A DNA stretch of 47,473 nucleotides from JASLBX01 sp036374175. GTDB taxonomy: Bacteria > Actinomycetota > Actinomycetes > Jiangellales > Jiangellaceae. The stretch's first letter is position 1. Each line of letters starts with the position of its first letter. The position numbers and the translations under genes are program-made. Below are positions 32,557 to 39,939 of the stretch, one piece after another. The notes below the pieces were generated by a model. The model did no database searches and was not told where the DNA came from. It was given only the letters and a program-made list of their open reading frames with translations. Location of the stretch: assembly GCA_036374175.1 (NCBI GenBank), contig DASUUH010000057.1, forward strand, positions 1 to 47,473, written 5' to 3'.

Positions 32557-33234
32557 ATGACCAGCAACGTCACACCCGTGGACGTCAAAGCTGCACCGGC
32601 CGAGACCGGCGACGAAGCGCTGCGCACCCGGGTCCTGCTCGGCTGCGGGGCAGCGGCCGGCCCACTGTTCATCGCAGTTGCCCTGATTCAGGCGGCGACG
32701 AGGACCGGCTTCGACCCGGTGAAACACCCGGCCAGTCTGCTCAGCCTCGGTGACCTGGGCTGGATACAGATCACCAACTTCGTCGTCACGGGTCTGCTGT
32801 TTCTCGCATCGGCGGTCGGAATGCGGCGCGTACTGCAGCCCGGCCCAGGCGGTACGTGGGGTCCGAGACTGTTCGGGGCGTTCGGGGTGGCGCTCATCGG
32901 TGGCGGCATCTTTGTCGCCGACGCGGGGTTGGGTTTCCCGCCGGGTGCCCCAGCGGGCGTTCCCGATGAGCTCAGTTGGCACGGCATTGCGCATTCGGTT
33001 GCGCCGGTGGTCGGGTTCTTGGCGCTGAGCCTTGCCGGCTTTGTATTCGCCCGCCGATCCCTTCGGCTGGGCGAGCGCAGCTGGGCCGGAGTCAGCATCT
33101 TTACCGGCGTCGCGGTCCAAGTTCTCGGCATGGCGTCCAACGCGAGCATGAATTTCATCCCGCTCTGGATTGCGATGGTGCTCGGCTTCGGATGGGCGTC
33201 CGTCCAGGCAGTTCGGTCGTTGCCGCAAACGTGA
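32557..33234 (+). CDS. DUF998 family membrane protein
   Basis: A 225-residue protein with about six helices and the DUF998 signature: LGCGAAAGPLFIAVALIQAA, FDPVKHPASLLSLGDLGWIQ (a conserved His-Pro/Ser-Leu-Leu loop), FVVTGLLFLASAVGM, SWHGIAHSVAPVVGFLAL and a final helix LWIAMVLGFGWASV. DUF998 proteins are of unknown function. The ATG at 32557 is preceded by TAGGGGG. Third gene of the ArsR operon. Confidence 0.85.
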   Translation: MTSNVTPVDVKAAPAETGDEALRTRVLLGCGAAAGPLFIAVALIQAATRTGFDPVKHPASLLSLGDLGWIQITNFVVTGLLFLASAVGMRRVLQPGPGGTWGPRLFGAFGVALIGGGIFVADAGLGFPPGAPAGVPDELSWHGIAHSVAPVVGFLALSLAGFVFARRSLRLGERSWAGVSIFTGVAVQVLGMASNASMNFIPLWIAMVLGFGWASVQAVRSLPQT

Positions 33235-33247
33235 TCCGAACGTCAGC

Positions 33248-33276
33248 TGCCCCCTCCGGTCACACCGGCGGGGGCA
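33248..33276. terminator. Hairpin between convergent genes
   Basis: TGCCCCC (33248-33254) pairs with GGGGGCA (33270-33276), and the inside folds as CCGGT-CAC-ACCGG. It covers the stop codon of the methyltransferase and follows the DUF998 end by 13 bp. Confidence 0.55.
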
Positions 33277-33919
33277 TTGACGTCGTTTCGGTGGCTGCTG
33301 GATTGTCTGTATGGGCCGTGCCCAGGACGTGTGTAACGCCGGCGAACGTGAACTGGTCGACATCCGTGATTGAAAGGCCGGCGGCTCGGAGCGCCGCCGC
33401 GGCGTCGCGGTTGAGCTGGCAACCACCAGCGAACTGCGACCACACCGGTGTGATCACGTCTTGGATCCGGCCGACGACAGGGCTCGGGGAGCGGACGTGC
33501 TCGTAGAACCGGACCAGTCCACCGGGCCGTATGACGCGGCGTAGTTCTGCCAGCGCGGCCTGCCGGTCGGCGATCGAGCATAAAACAAGAGAGAGCACCG
33601 CCCCGTCGAACACGTCGCTACGCACCGGCAGCTGCTCTGCGCGCCCGCCGACGACATCGACCCCCACCGGTGCGGAGGCGGCCGCACGGCGTGCCTCGGA
33701 CCGCAGGCGGGACTCCGGTTCCACGGCGAGCACCCGGGTCACCGTTGCGGGGTAGTAGGCGAAGTTGAGCCCATTGCCGGCACCTACTTCGATGATCCGA
33801 CCGGTCAGGGGAGCCAGCAGGCGTTGCCGGTGCCGGCTGCCGCCGTGCAGGACGAGCCAGCGGCCGACCCGTGAATACAGCCGGGCAAAGCACGGATGCT
33901 CAAGATTGGACCGGCTCAC
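33260..33919 (-). CDS. Class I SAM-dependent methyltransferase
   Basis: A 219-residue enzyme with the Rossmann SAM-binding motif IIEVGAGNGLNFAYYP (motif I), LAVEPESRLRSEA, FDGAVLSLVLCSIADRQAAL and LRRVIRPGGLVRFYEHVRS, the pattern of UbiE/Methyltransf_11 proteins. The start GTG at 33919 overlaps the VOC stop (GTGA), so it is the last gene of a three-gene operon with a NTF2-like and a VOC protein. Substrate unknown; the pairing with two ligand-binding folds suggests a small-molecule modification. Confidence 0.88.
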   Translation of the reverse strand: MSRSNLEHPCFARLYSRVGRWLVLHGGSRHRQRLLAPLTGRIIEVGAGNGLNFAYYPATVTRVLAVEPESRLRSEARRAAASAPVGVDVVGGRAEQLPVRSDVFDGAVLSLVLCSIADRQAALAELRRVIRPGGLVRFYEHVRSPSPVVGRIQDVITPVWSQFAGGCQLNRDAAAALRAAGLSITDVDQFTFAGVTHVLGTAHTDNPAATETTSMPPPV

Positions 33920-34302
33920 CGGGGATCACGCCGGAGCGGGTGGTCCTCGGGCACCTCGACAAGGACGATGGGTACGCCGTCCGGGTCGTTGATCCACATC
34001 TCGATCAAGCCCCACGGCTCTTCGCGCGGCGTACGGGCGATCGTCACCCCCGCGGCGGCAAGGCGCTCATGTTCGGCGCCCACGTCCCTGACTTGCAGCC
34101 AGATCTGGACAGGACCGGGCTGCCTGCCGTCAGACGTCCCGGACACCTCGAGGAAGCCGTGCCCGAGAAAGAACACCAACCCACGGTGATCCGGTGGCCC
34201 GAACTCCCGGTAGACCGCGAGGCCGAGGACGTCGCGGTAGAACCGCTGACTCCGCTGGAGGTCGGACGGGCGTACCAGGATGCGGCTGCTGAGTACGTCC
34301 AC
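33916..34302 (-). CDS. VOC/glyoxalase family protein
   Basis: A 128-residue VOC-fold protein: SSRILVRPSDLQRSQRFYRD, VLGLAVYREFGPPDHRGLVF, FFLGHGFLEVSG, VQIWLQVRDVGAEHERLA and GLIEMWINDPDGVPIVLVEV, with metal-ligand Glu/His candidates in GFLEVSG and LIEMWI. GTG at 34302 is 4 nt past the stop of the NTF2-like gene and is the best start; longer frames overlap that gene with an Arg-rich, unlikely sequence. Stop overlaps the methyltransferase start. Confidence 0.83.
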   Translation of the reverse strand: MDVLSSRILVRPSDLQRSQRFYRDVLGLAVYREFGPPDHRGLVFFLGHGFLEVSGTSDGRQPGPVQIWLQVRDVGAEHERLAAAGVTIARTPREEPWGLIEMWINDPDGVPIVLVEVPEDHPLRRDPR

Positions 34303-34306
34303 CCGT

Positions 34307-34699
34307 CTAACCGCCGTCCGCCGGTGCCGTGGCGTTCTTCGATGGCGCGAACGGCCACTCCTCGAAGTCATAACACCGGCCCTCCGGCGTGAGCCGAATG
34401 ATCCACAGATCGCGGAACTCCTGATTGGTCGGGCGGCCGTAGCTCACCTCCACGCGCACGACGGCAGTGTCGCCGTCGGCGGCAACGATGCTGCTGGTCA
34501 TTTCGAAGGGTTCGTCCGGCCCGTCGCGCTCGGCCTCCCACATTTCGGCAATCGCGGGGAGGCCGACGACCGGCGTGGCGTATGGGGCCTGCCGATAGCG
34601 CGCTGACTCGGTGAAGATCGAGCCCAGGATCTCAGTTCCTGGTGCGCGCCAGGCGCGTTCGTACGCCGCGAGCCAATCCGAAATCTGCTGCCTGTCCAC
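34307..34699 (-). CDS. SnoaL/NTF2-like protein
   Basis: A 130-residue cone-fold protein: VDRQQISDWLAAYERAWRAP, LGSIFTESARYRQAPYATPV, VGLPAIAEMWEAERDGPDEP and strands VVRVEVSYGRPTNQEFRDLW and EGRCYDFEEWPF. Such proteins are polyketide cyclases, isomerases or of unknown role. The GTG at 34699 (MDRQQ) was chosen because the earlier residues are not family-like; no ribosome site is obvious. First of three genes with VOC and methyltransferase partners. Confidence 0.8.
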   Translation of the reverse strand: MDRQQISDWLAAYERAWRAPGTEILGSIFTESARYRQAPYATPVVGLPAIAEMWEAERDGPDEPFEMTSSIVAADGDTAVVRVEVSYGRPTNQEFRDLWIIRLTPEGRCYDFEEWPFAPSKNATAPADGG

Positions 34700-34783
34700 G
34701 GTGCCAGCCTGCCAGGTTGGACTTCTTCTCACCGCCCGGTGCACGATCGGGCACTGGTTGATTCCCGCGTTCGTTTCAAGGGG

Positions 34784-34801
34784 TACGGTTAGTGGCTAAC
34801 C
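34784..34801. promoter_or_regulatory. Palindrome overlapping the likely -10 of the NfeD gene
   Basis: GGTTAG (34787-34792) and CTAACC (34796-34801) form a perfect inverted repeat with a 3-bp spacer. It overlaps TACGGT (34784-34789), a possible -10 box. A repressor site is plausible. Confidence 0.35.
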
Positions 34802-34825
34802 ACCCCGGTATGGGAGGGCCGTACG

Positions 34826-35263
34826 ATGTCGTGGCTCGTCTGGTTGGCAGCCGCCGCCGTCTTGGGCGTCGCGGAGTTCTTCACGCTGACCTTGGGGTTC
34901 GGGATCCTTGCCGCGGCGGCTGTTATTGCGGCCGTGGTCGGGGGCTTGGGCCTGCCGCTGATCATGCAGGTTCTAGCCTTTGCCGTCACTGCCGCGGGCG
35001 GGGTGTTGGTCGTGCGCCCGATCGCCAGGCGTCACATGGCCCAGCCGCCCTTGACCCACGAGGGCACTGAGGCACTGGTGGGGCGGTCGGCCCTGGTGGT
35101 CGAAGAGGTCACCGCTTTCCATGGGCTCATCAAGGTGGCGGGGGAGGAGTGGTCGGCCCGCACACTTGACGAGAGTCAGGTGATTCCGGCCGGAACACTG
35201 GTCGACGTCATGGAGATCGACGGCGCGACGGCCGTCGTGTACCCGCGCGACCTGCTGCCGTGA
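34826..35263 (+). CDS. NfeD-like membrane protein
   Basis: A 145-residue protein with two N-terminal membrane segments (LVWLAAAAVLGVAEFFTLTL, ILAAAAVIAAVVGGLGLPLIMQVL) and a C-terminal OB-fold: LTHEGTEALVGRSALVVEEV, GLIKVAGEEWSARTLDESQV, AGTLVDVMEIDGATAVVYP, the NfeD core. Short NfeD proteins partner with SPFH proteins in membrane microdomains. GGGAGGG precedes the ATG. An SPFH gene follows 29 bp later, so they form an operon. Confidence 0.92.
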   Translation: MSWLVWLAAAAVLGVAEFFTLTLGFGILAAAAVIAAVVGGLGLPLIMQVLAFAVTAAGGVLVVRPIARRHMAQPPLTHEGTEALVGRSALVVEEVTAFHGLIKVAGEEWSARTLDESQVIPAGTLVDVMEIDGATAVVYPRDLLP

Positions 35264-35292
35264 CCGCATCCAAGTGAAGAAGTGAGGCAGAT

Positions 35293-36390
35293 ATGGAACT
35301 TCTAGTGCCCATCGTCGTAGCGGCGGTTCTGATGGTGTTCCTAGTGATCTCTACGGTCCGCATCGTCCCGCAAGCGCGCCGTTACAACGTCGAGCGGTTC
35401 GGCCGGTATCGCACAACATTGCAGCCAGGGCTCAACTTCATCGTCCCGGTCGCGGACCGGATCAACACCAAACTCGATGTCCGCGAGCAGGTGTATTCGT
35501 CCGATCCAAGGCCGGTGATCACCGAAGACAACCTGGTGGTGAACATCGATACGGTGCTCTACTACCAGATCACCGATCCCCGCGCGGCGGCGTACGAGGT
35601 GGCCGACTACCTGCAGGCCATCGATCAGCTCACTGTTACCACGCTGCGAAACGTCATCGGCAGCATGGACCTCGAGCGGACCCTGACCTCGCGTGAGGAG
35701 ATCAACACCCGGCTGCGGACCGTGCTCGACGACGCGACCGGCAAGTGGGGAATCCGGGTGAACCGGGTCGAGATCAAGGCGATCGACCCGCCGTCCACCA
35801 TCAAAGAGGCGATGGAGAAGCAGATGCGCGCCGAACGCGACAAGCGCGCGGCGATTCTGCACGCCGAGGGGGACCGGCAGTCCAAGATCCTGACCGCCGA
35901 GGGAACCCGACAGCAACAGATCCTGGAAGCACAAGGTGCTCGCGAGGCCTCCATCCTCCGGGCGGACGGTGAGGCAAAGGCCGTTGACCTGGTCTTCCAG
36001 TCTGTGCACCGCAACGACGCTGATCCGAAGGTGCTGGCCTACAAGTACCTCGAGACGCTGCCGGAACTTGCCCACGCCGGCAACACGTTCTGGGTGATCC
36101 CCGGCGAGCTGACCCAAGCGGTCCGGACGATCACCGAGGCGTTCCAGCGCGACACCGGCCCGAGCGCGGCGGTCGCGGACGGCGGCGCTGACCAAGCCCC
36201 GGCGCCGAGCCTGGAAGGAGAGTCCAGCGCCAGAGAGCTGACGTCTGGCGACCAGCTCGCCATGGATGCCGCGACGGCCGCCGACCAGGCGGTCAAGGAT
36301 GCGCGAGCAGCGGTGAGCAACGCCCAGGCCGAAGTGGAGGCGGCCGAGGCCGGCACGGGTCGGGCACCACGCACCCACGCGAAGGACTGA
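35293..36390 (+). CDS. SPFH/band-7 (stomatin-like) protein
   Basis: A 365-residue protein: N-terminal hydrophobic anchor (VPIVVAAVLMVFLVISTVRI), then an SPFH domain (RRYNVERFGRYRTTLQPGLN, VREQVYSSDPRPVITEDNLV, RNVIGSMDLERTLTSREEIN, GIRVNRVEIKAIDPP), a long helix with AEGDRQSKILTAEGTRQQQI and a disordered Ala/Glu-rich tail from about residue 290. Stomatin-type proteins oligomerise on membranes and scaffold proteases or channels. AGTGAGG precedes the ATG. Paired with the NfeD protein upstream. Confidence 0.94.
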   Translation: MELLVPIVVAAVLMVFLVISTVRIVPQARRYNVERFGRYRTTLQPGLNFIVPVADRINTKLDVREQVYSSDPRPVITEDNLVVNIDTVLYYQITDPRAAAYEVADYLQAIDQLTVTTLRNVIGSMDLERTLTSREEINTRLRTVLDDATGKWGIRVNRVEIKAIDPPSTIKEAMEKQMRAERDKRAAILHAEGDRQSKILTAEGTRQQQILEAQGAREASILRADGEAKAVDLVFQSVHRNDADPKVLAYKYLETLPELAHAGNTFWVIPGELTQAVRTITEAFQRDTGPSAAVADGGADQAPAPSLEGESSARELTSGDQLAMDAATAADQAVKDARAAVSNAQAEVEAAEAGTGRAPRTHAKD

Positions 36391-36525
36391 CCACCGGCGA
36401 ACGCCGCACCTCCGGCAGGAACCCCTACCGGCACACGCCTGGTGGCAGATCTGCTTGGCGGCATTTGAACCTGGCCTGCGGACCAGCCGTGGACTCGGCT
36501 GTAGGCACGAACAGGAGGGTGAGCC

Positions 36526-36765
36526 ATGAAGAGGTTCCTATCGTCCGCGCTGTTGGCCGGTGCACTGGTGCTAGGTTCGGCGGCCGCTGCCTCCGCCGAC
36601 CACCAGGCCGGCCCGTGCAACGACTCCGATGGCGACGGCGCCTTCAGCGGCCGTGAGTACGCCCAGCACCACATCGTCCCAGGCGCCCACGACGGCATCA
36701 TCGGCCAGGTTCACAAGCCAGGTTCGCATCATGGCTTCAGCCTGTGCAATCCATCCGGCATGTAG
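36526..36765 (+). CDS. Small secreted protein with an EF-hand-like loop
   Basis: A 79-residue protein: signal peptide MKRFLSSALLAGALVLGSAA with cleavage near ASADH, then CNDSDGDGAFSGREYAQHH. The 12 residues DSDGDGAFSGRE have Asp at 1, 3 and 5, Gly at 6, Ser at 9 and Glu at 12, as in a calcium-binding EF-hand loop. Two Cys (one before the loop, one near the C-terminus) could form a disulfide. The C-terminal half is His/Gly-rich. AGGAGGGTG precedes the ATG. Function unknown; a similar small secreted protein lies at 44237-44521. Confidence 0.75.
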   Translation: MKRFLSSALLAGALVLGSAAAASADHQAGPCNDSDGDGAFSGREYAQHHIVPGAHDGIIGQVHKPGSHHGFSLCNPSGM

Positions 36766-36810
36766 TCCAGCCGGGGGAGGGGCGGGTTTCTTGCCTCGCC
36801 GCCGTACGCG

Positions 36811-36925
36811 ACACCAAGGTTCCACGGTGCTGCTATGAACCAGCACCAAGCTTCCATGATGTCGTCATAGCCGCATTATGGAGGCTTGGTGCGAATCACT
36901 TGCGACACCGTGGAAGCTTGGTGTG
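36811..36925. repeat. Four-copy alternating palindromic repeat
   Basis: Four related 19-bp units alternate in orientation: A at 36811-36829 (ACACCAAGGTTCCACGGTG), B at 36843-36861 (GCACCAAGCTTCCATGATG), then B-complement at 36875-36893 with two mismatches and A-complement at 36906-36924 with one mismatch. A pairs with A-complement and B with B-complement as nested stems, and A and B share CACCAAGNTTCCA. It lies between convergent genes. It may work as a bidirectional terminator or be a REP-like element. Confidence 0.7.
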
Positions 36926-36950
36926 AGCCGCAAGCCAGGTCTTGATTTGG

Positions 36951-37946
36951 CTATGCGGTTGAGCCGGGCAGATCGGCAGGCCGGCGGCCGCGTGATCGCT
37001 GGGCCGCACGGGTAACGCGGCTGGCGATCACGTCGAGATGGTCGACCAGCTCTGGCGGTTCCAGGACTTCGAACTCGATGCCCTTTGTGACGACGTAGAT
37101 AGCCAATTCGTCGAGCGAGTTCGAGCCGGTGTGCAACATGCAGGTGTCATGGCCGATCGCTTCAAGCCGGCCAGCGGTCGGTGACGAGCGCTCGGCAACG
37201 ACGGCGAGCGGCGCACGCATGAGGATCTTGGCCTGGTACCGGTACGGCGCCGAGGACACTGCTTGCGACACGTACGCAGCGGCCTCGTCAGGCGGCGTCC
37301 GGGGTGAGAACCGGGCGCCGAGTGCCGGCTCGCTCGTGATCCGGTCGACTCGGAAGGTACGCCAGTCCGTCCGATCGACGTCCCAGCCGAGCAGGTACCA
37401 CCGCCGCGGGCTGTGCACGAGCCGGTGCGGCTCGACATGCCGCGCCTCGGGCGATCCGGAACGGCTCTGGTAGCGGAACCGCAACCGCTGGTGATCGCGG
37501 CAGGCCGCAGCGATCACCGCCAGCACGCCGGGATCGACGCTCGGCTGCGGTCCGGTGAGCGGCACTGTGGCCGAATGCAACGCCGTGACTCGGTGGCGTA
37601 GCCGCGAGGGAAGGACCTGCTCGAGTTTGATCAGCGCGCGCACCGATGCTTCTTCGATGCCGCTGACCACACCGGTGGCAGCACTTCGCAGGCCGATCGC
37701 GATCGCGACCGCCTCGTCGTCATCGATGAGCAGCGGGGGCAGCTTCGCTCCAGTGCCGAGCCGGTAGCCGCCGGCCGTACCGGACGCCGATTCGACCGGA
37801 TACCCGAGCCCGCGCAGCCGATCGACATCGCGCCGAACCGTACGCGGCGTCACCGACAGCCGTTCGGCAAGCTCCGCACCCGACCAGTCGCGCCGCGCTT
37901 GCAGCAGCGCCAGCAACTGCAGCAACCGCGCCGAGGTTTCCCACAC
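36951..37946 (-). CDS. WYL-domain transcriptional regulator
   Basis: A 331-residue regulator: N-terminal HTH (ETSARLLQLLALLQARRDWS, AELAERLSVTPRTVRRDVDR, LRGLGYPVESASGTAGGYRL), a middle segment and a WYL domain with RLRFRYQSRSGSPEARHVEP, HRLVHSPRRWYLLGWDVDR and TFRVDRI. WYL regulators sense ligands (often single-stranded nucleic acids or small molecules). The GTG at 37946 (VWETSARLL) aligns with the family start and was preferred to the ATG at 37997, which lies inside the divergent control region. Divergent from the epoxide hydrolase gene, its likely target. Confidence 0.9.
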   Translation of the reverse strand: MWETSARLLQLLALLQARRDWSGAELAERLSVTPRTVRRDVDRLRGLGYPVESASGTAGGYRLGTGAKLPPLLIDDDEAVAIAIGLRSAATGVVSGIEEASVRALIKLEQVLPSRLRHRVTALHSATVPLTGPQPSVDPGVLAVIAAACRDHQRLRFRYQSRSGSPEARHVEPHRLVHSPRRWYLLGWDVDRTDWRTFRVDRITSEPALGARFSPRTPPDEAAAYVSQAVSSAPYRYQAKILMRAPLAVVAERSSPTAGRLEAIGHDTCMLHTGSNSLDELAIYVVTKGIEFEVLEPPELVDHLDVIASRVTRAAQRSRGRRPADLPGSTA

Positions 37947-37970
37947 CCCAGGAAGTCTCCCATTTCTCGA

Positions 37971-38003
37971 GGACAGAAGTTGTCCGCAACGGTCCATACC
38001 GTT
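37971..38003. promoter_or_regulatory. Two inverted repeats and a -10 box in the WYL/epoxide hydrolase region
   Basis: GGACA (37971-37975) with TGTCC (37981-37985), 5-bp spacer; and AACGGT (37988-37993) with ACCGTT (37998-38003), 4-bp spacer. TACCGT at 37997-38002, 6 nt before the ATG at 38009, is a good -10 for a leaderless epoxide hydrolase gene and is covered by the second repeat, so binding there would repress. Confidence 0.55.
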
Positions 38004-38008
38004 AACTC

Positions 38009-39181
38009 ATGACGACAAACACAGAGGTCCGCCCGTTCCGGATCGACATCGCCCAAACCGACATCGACGAACTCAACCGGCGCCTGGCCGCTGGCCGCTG
38101 GCCGAGCGAGCTGCCCGGCGCAGAGTGGGAGCGAGGCGTTCCCCTCGGATACCTGCAGGAGCTGGCCGGCTACTGGCAACAGTCATACGACTGGCGAAAG
38201 CACGAGGCGTCGCTCAACGAACTTCCCCAGTTCATGACCGAAATCGATGGCCAGCAGATCCATTTCGTCCATGTGCGGTCAGCTGACCCCAACGCCACTG
38301 CGCTGCTGCTGGTGCACGGCTGGCCGGGTTCGTTCATGGAGTTCGTGGACGTCATCGGCCCCCTCACCGACCCGGGACGGCATGGCGACGAAGGTGCGCC
38401 AGCGTTTCATCTCGTGATCCCGTCGCTTCCGGGATTCGGCTTCTCCGGCCCAACCGTCGACACCGGCTGGCACATCAGGAGGGTTGCGCAGGCCTTCGCC
38501 GAGTTGATGCGGCGCCTGGGTTACGACCGGTACGGCGTCCAGGGCGGCGACCTTGGCGCGCTGATCGCACCGGACATGGGCCGCATTGATAGCGAACACG
38601 TCACTGGTGTGCACGTGAACGCCGCGACGATGGGCTTCATCCCGTTCGGTCCCGTGGACGAAGACACGCTTGCTGGGTTGAGTTCTGTCGAACGAGAGCG
38701 CATCGCCCGCCGCGACGCCTACCTGACGGAGGGAAACGGCTACTTCCAGATGCAGGCGACCCGGCCGCAGACGGTCTCGTACGGACTCACCGACTCACCG
38801 GTCGGTCTGCTGGCCTGGATAGTGGAGAAGTTCAAGGATTGGACTCACGGCGACCTGCCCGAAGAATCGGTTGACCGCGATCGAATGCTCACCAACGTCG
38901 CGATCTACTGGTTCACCGGCACGGCAGGTTCGGCGGCGAACATGTACTACGAGAACATGCATTCGGGCTTGTGGCCGACGCCGTCGACGACTCCCACCGG
39001 AGTGGCCGTCTTTGCCGAGGACATCGCCATTCGCCGGTACGCCGAACAGGGCAACAACATCGTGCACTGGAGCGACTTCGACACCGGGGGGCACTTCGCC
39101 GCCCTCGAGACGCCCGATCTCCTGGTGGCCGACATCCGAATGTTCTTCGCCTCCGTGCTGCCCGCTGGTTCACCGCAATAG
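38009..39181 (+). CDS. Epoxide hydrolase (EHN + alpha/beta hydrolase)
   Basis: A 390-residue enzyme. The EHN domain (residues 5-110) has PFRIDIAQTDIDELNRRLAA and YLQELAGYWQQSYDWRKHEA, followed by FVHVRS and the oxyanion motif HGWPGSFMEF near residue 103. The nucleophile Asp is in GVQGGDLGALIAPDMG, and the catalytic His in NIVHWSDFDTGGHFAALETP. Family enzymes open epoxides to diols. Neighbouring WYL regulator and overlapping operator indicate ligand-induced expression. Likely leaderless. Confidence 0.93.
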   Translation: MTTNTEVRPFRIDIAQTDIDELNRRLAAGRWPSELPGAEWERGVPLGYLQELAGYWQQSYDWRKHEASLNELPQFMTEIDGQQIHFVHVRSADPNATALLLVHGWPGSFMEFVDVIGPLTDPGRHGDEGAPAFHLVIPSLPGFGFSGPTVDTGWHIRRVAQAFAELMRRLGYDRYGVQGGDLGALIAPDMGRIDSEHVTGVHVNAATMGFIPFGPVDEDTLAGLSSVERERIARRDAYLTEGNGYFQMQATRPQTVSYGLTDSPVGLLAWIVEKFKDWTHGDLPEESVDRDRMLTNVAIYWFTGTAGSAANMYYENMHSGLWPTPSTTPTGVAVFAEDIAIRRYAEQGNNIVHWSDFDTGGHFAALETPDLLVADIRMFFASVLPAGSPQ

Positions 39182-39191
39182 CGAACGGGGT

Positions 39192-39246
39192 CGTGATCAG
39201 GTGACTTCCGGCGCGGTCTTAGCCGTACCGAAGTCACCTGATCACG
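39192..39246. terminator. 17-bp perfect palindrome between convergent genes
   Basis: CGTGATCAGGTGACTTC (39192-39208) and its complement (39230-39246) with a 21-nt loop. It overlaps the stop codon of the GNAT gene and follows the epoxide hydrolase end by 10 bp. No T-tract. Confidence 0.75.
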
Positions 39247-39886
39247 CCTTCAGTTGTTCCGCTGACCGGCTCATGCCGATGTAGGTGGGACCACCGGGAT
39301 ACGTCGCGATGGCCGGCTGGACGACCTCGAACCCGAACCGCTCGTAGTAGCCGACGTTCGCCGGATCCGAAGTCTGCAAGTAGCAGGGCAGCCCATCGTT
39401 GTTAGCCAGGGAGATCCCGGCTGCCATCAGGGCAGCGCCCGCGCCCTGACGCTGTGCGCCCGGATGGACCCCCATGGCCTGCAGGTACCACGCCGGCTGT
39501 GGCGGATGCGCGCGCTCGAGGGCGGAGCCCACCCGCGCGAAGCGTTGCATGGCGGGCCCGACGATCAGGGTCATTCGCACGAGCGCCGGTGTCATCCGTA
39601 CCTTCCGGCCGCCCGATAGGGGAAACGCGCCCGGCGGCATCCACAGTGCAACTCCCACGATGCCGTCACTCTCGGCGACCAACCCGTGCCCGTGTGCGGC
39701 CGCATCTCGAGTCGTCGCCACCATGAACGGGACGAGAGCCCGGTGCCTGGACTCCGGTTTCGGGAAGACGTGCCGGAACGCCGGATAGTCGGCGTGGCTT
39801 GCCGCGATTACCGCGCCGGCCTCAGCCACGTGTTGCAGGCGCAACCGCGTCACGTGGACCGAGTTGTGCTGGTCTTCCGCTCGCAC
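39242..39886 (-). CDS. GNAT-family N-acetyltransferase
   Basis: A 214-residue acetyltransferase with the acetyl-CoA motif in YLQAMGVHPGAQRQGAGAAL, preceded by HGLVAESDGIVGVALWMPPG, and followed by PCYLQTSDPANVGYYERFGF and EVVQPAIATYPGGPTYIGM. The pattern fits GNATs that modify small molecules, drugs or amines. The GTG at 39886 follows TACTCT by 7 nt, so the gene is probably leaderless. Its end shares a palindrome with the epoxide hydrolase. Confidence 0.88.
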   Translation of the reverse strand: MRAEDQHNSVHVTRLRLQHVAEAGAVIAASHADYPAFRHVFPKPESRHRALVPFMVATTRDAAAHGHGLVAESDGIVGVALWMPPGAFPLSGGRKVRMTPALVRMTLIVGPAMQRFARVGSALERAHPPQPAWYLQAMGVHPGAQRQGAGAALMAAGISLANNDGLPCYLQTSDPANVGYYERFGFEVVQPAIATYPGGPTYIGMSRSAEQLKA

Positions 39887-39893
39887 GATCGCC

Positions 39894-39899
39894 AGAGTA
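39894..39899 (-). promoter_or_regulatory. -10 box of the leaderless GNAT gene
   Basis: TACTCT on the minus strand lies 7 nt before the GTG at 39886, with no Shine-Dalgarno. Confidence 0.4.
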
Positions 39900-39939
39900 G
39901 TCTCGCGGCACTAATCCACGAAGCCCATGGAGTTGCTTG

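Noticed and set aside
35341..36378. Long minus-strand open frame inside the SPFH gene
   Set aside because: A shadow of G/C-rich codons; the plus-strand SPFH domain is unmistakable.
36811..36925. Regularly repeated 19-bp units as a CRISPR array
   Set aside because: Units alternate in orientation with uneven gaps (13-14 bp) and no cas genes are present; this is a palindromic element.
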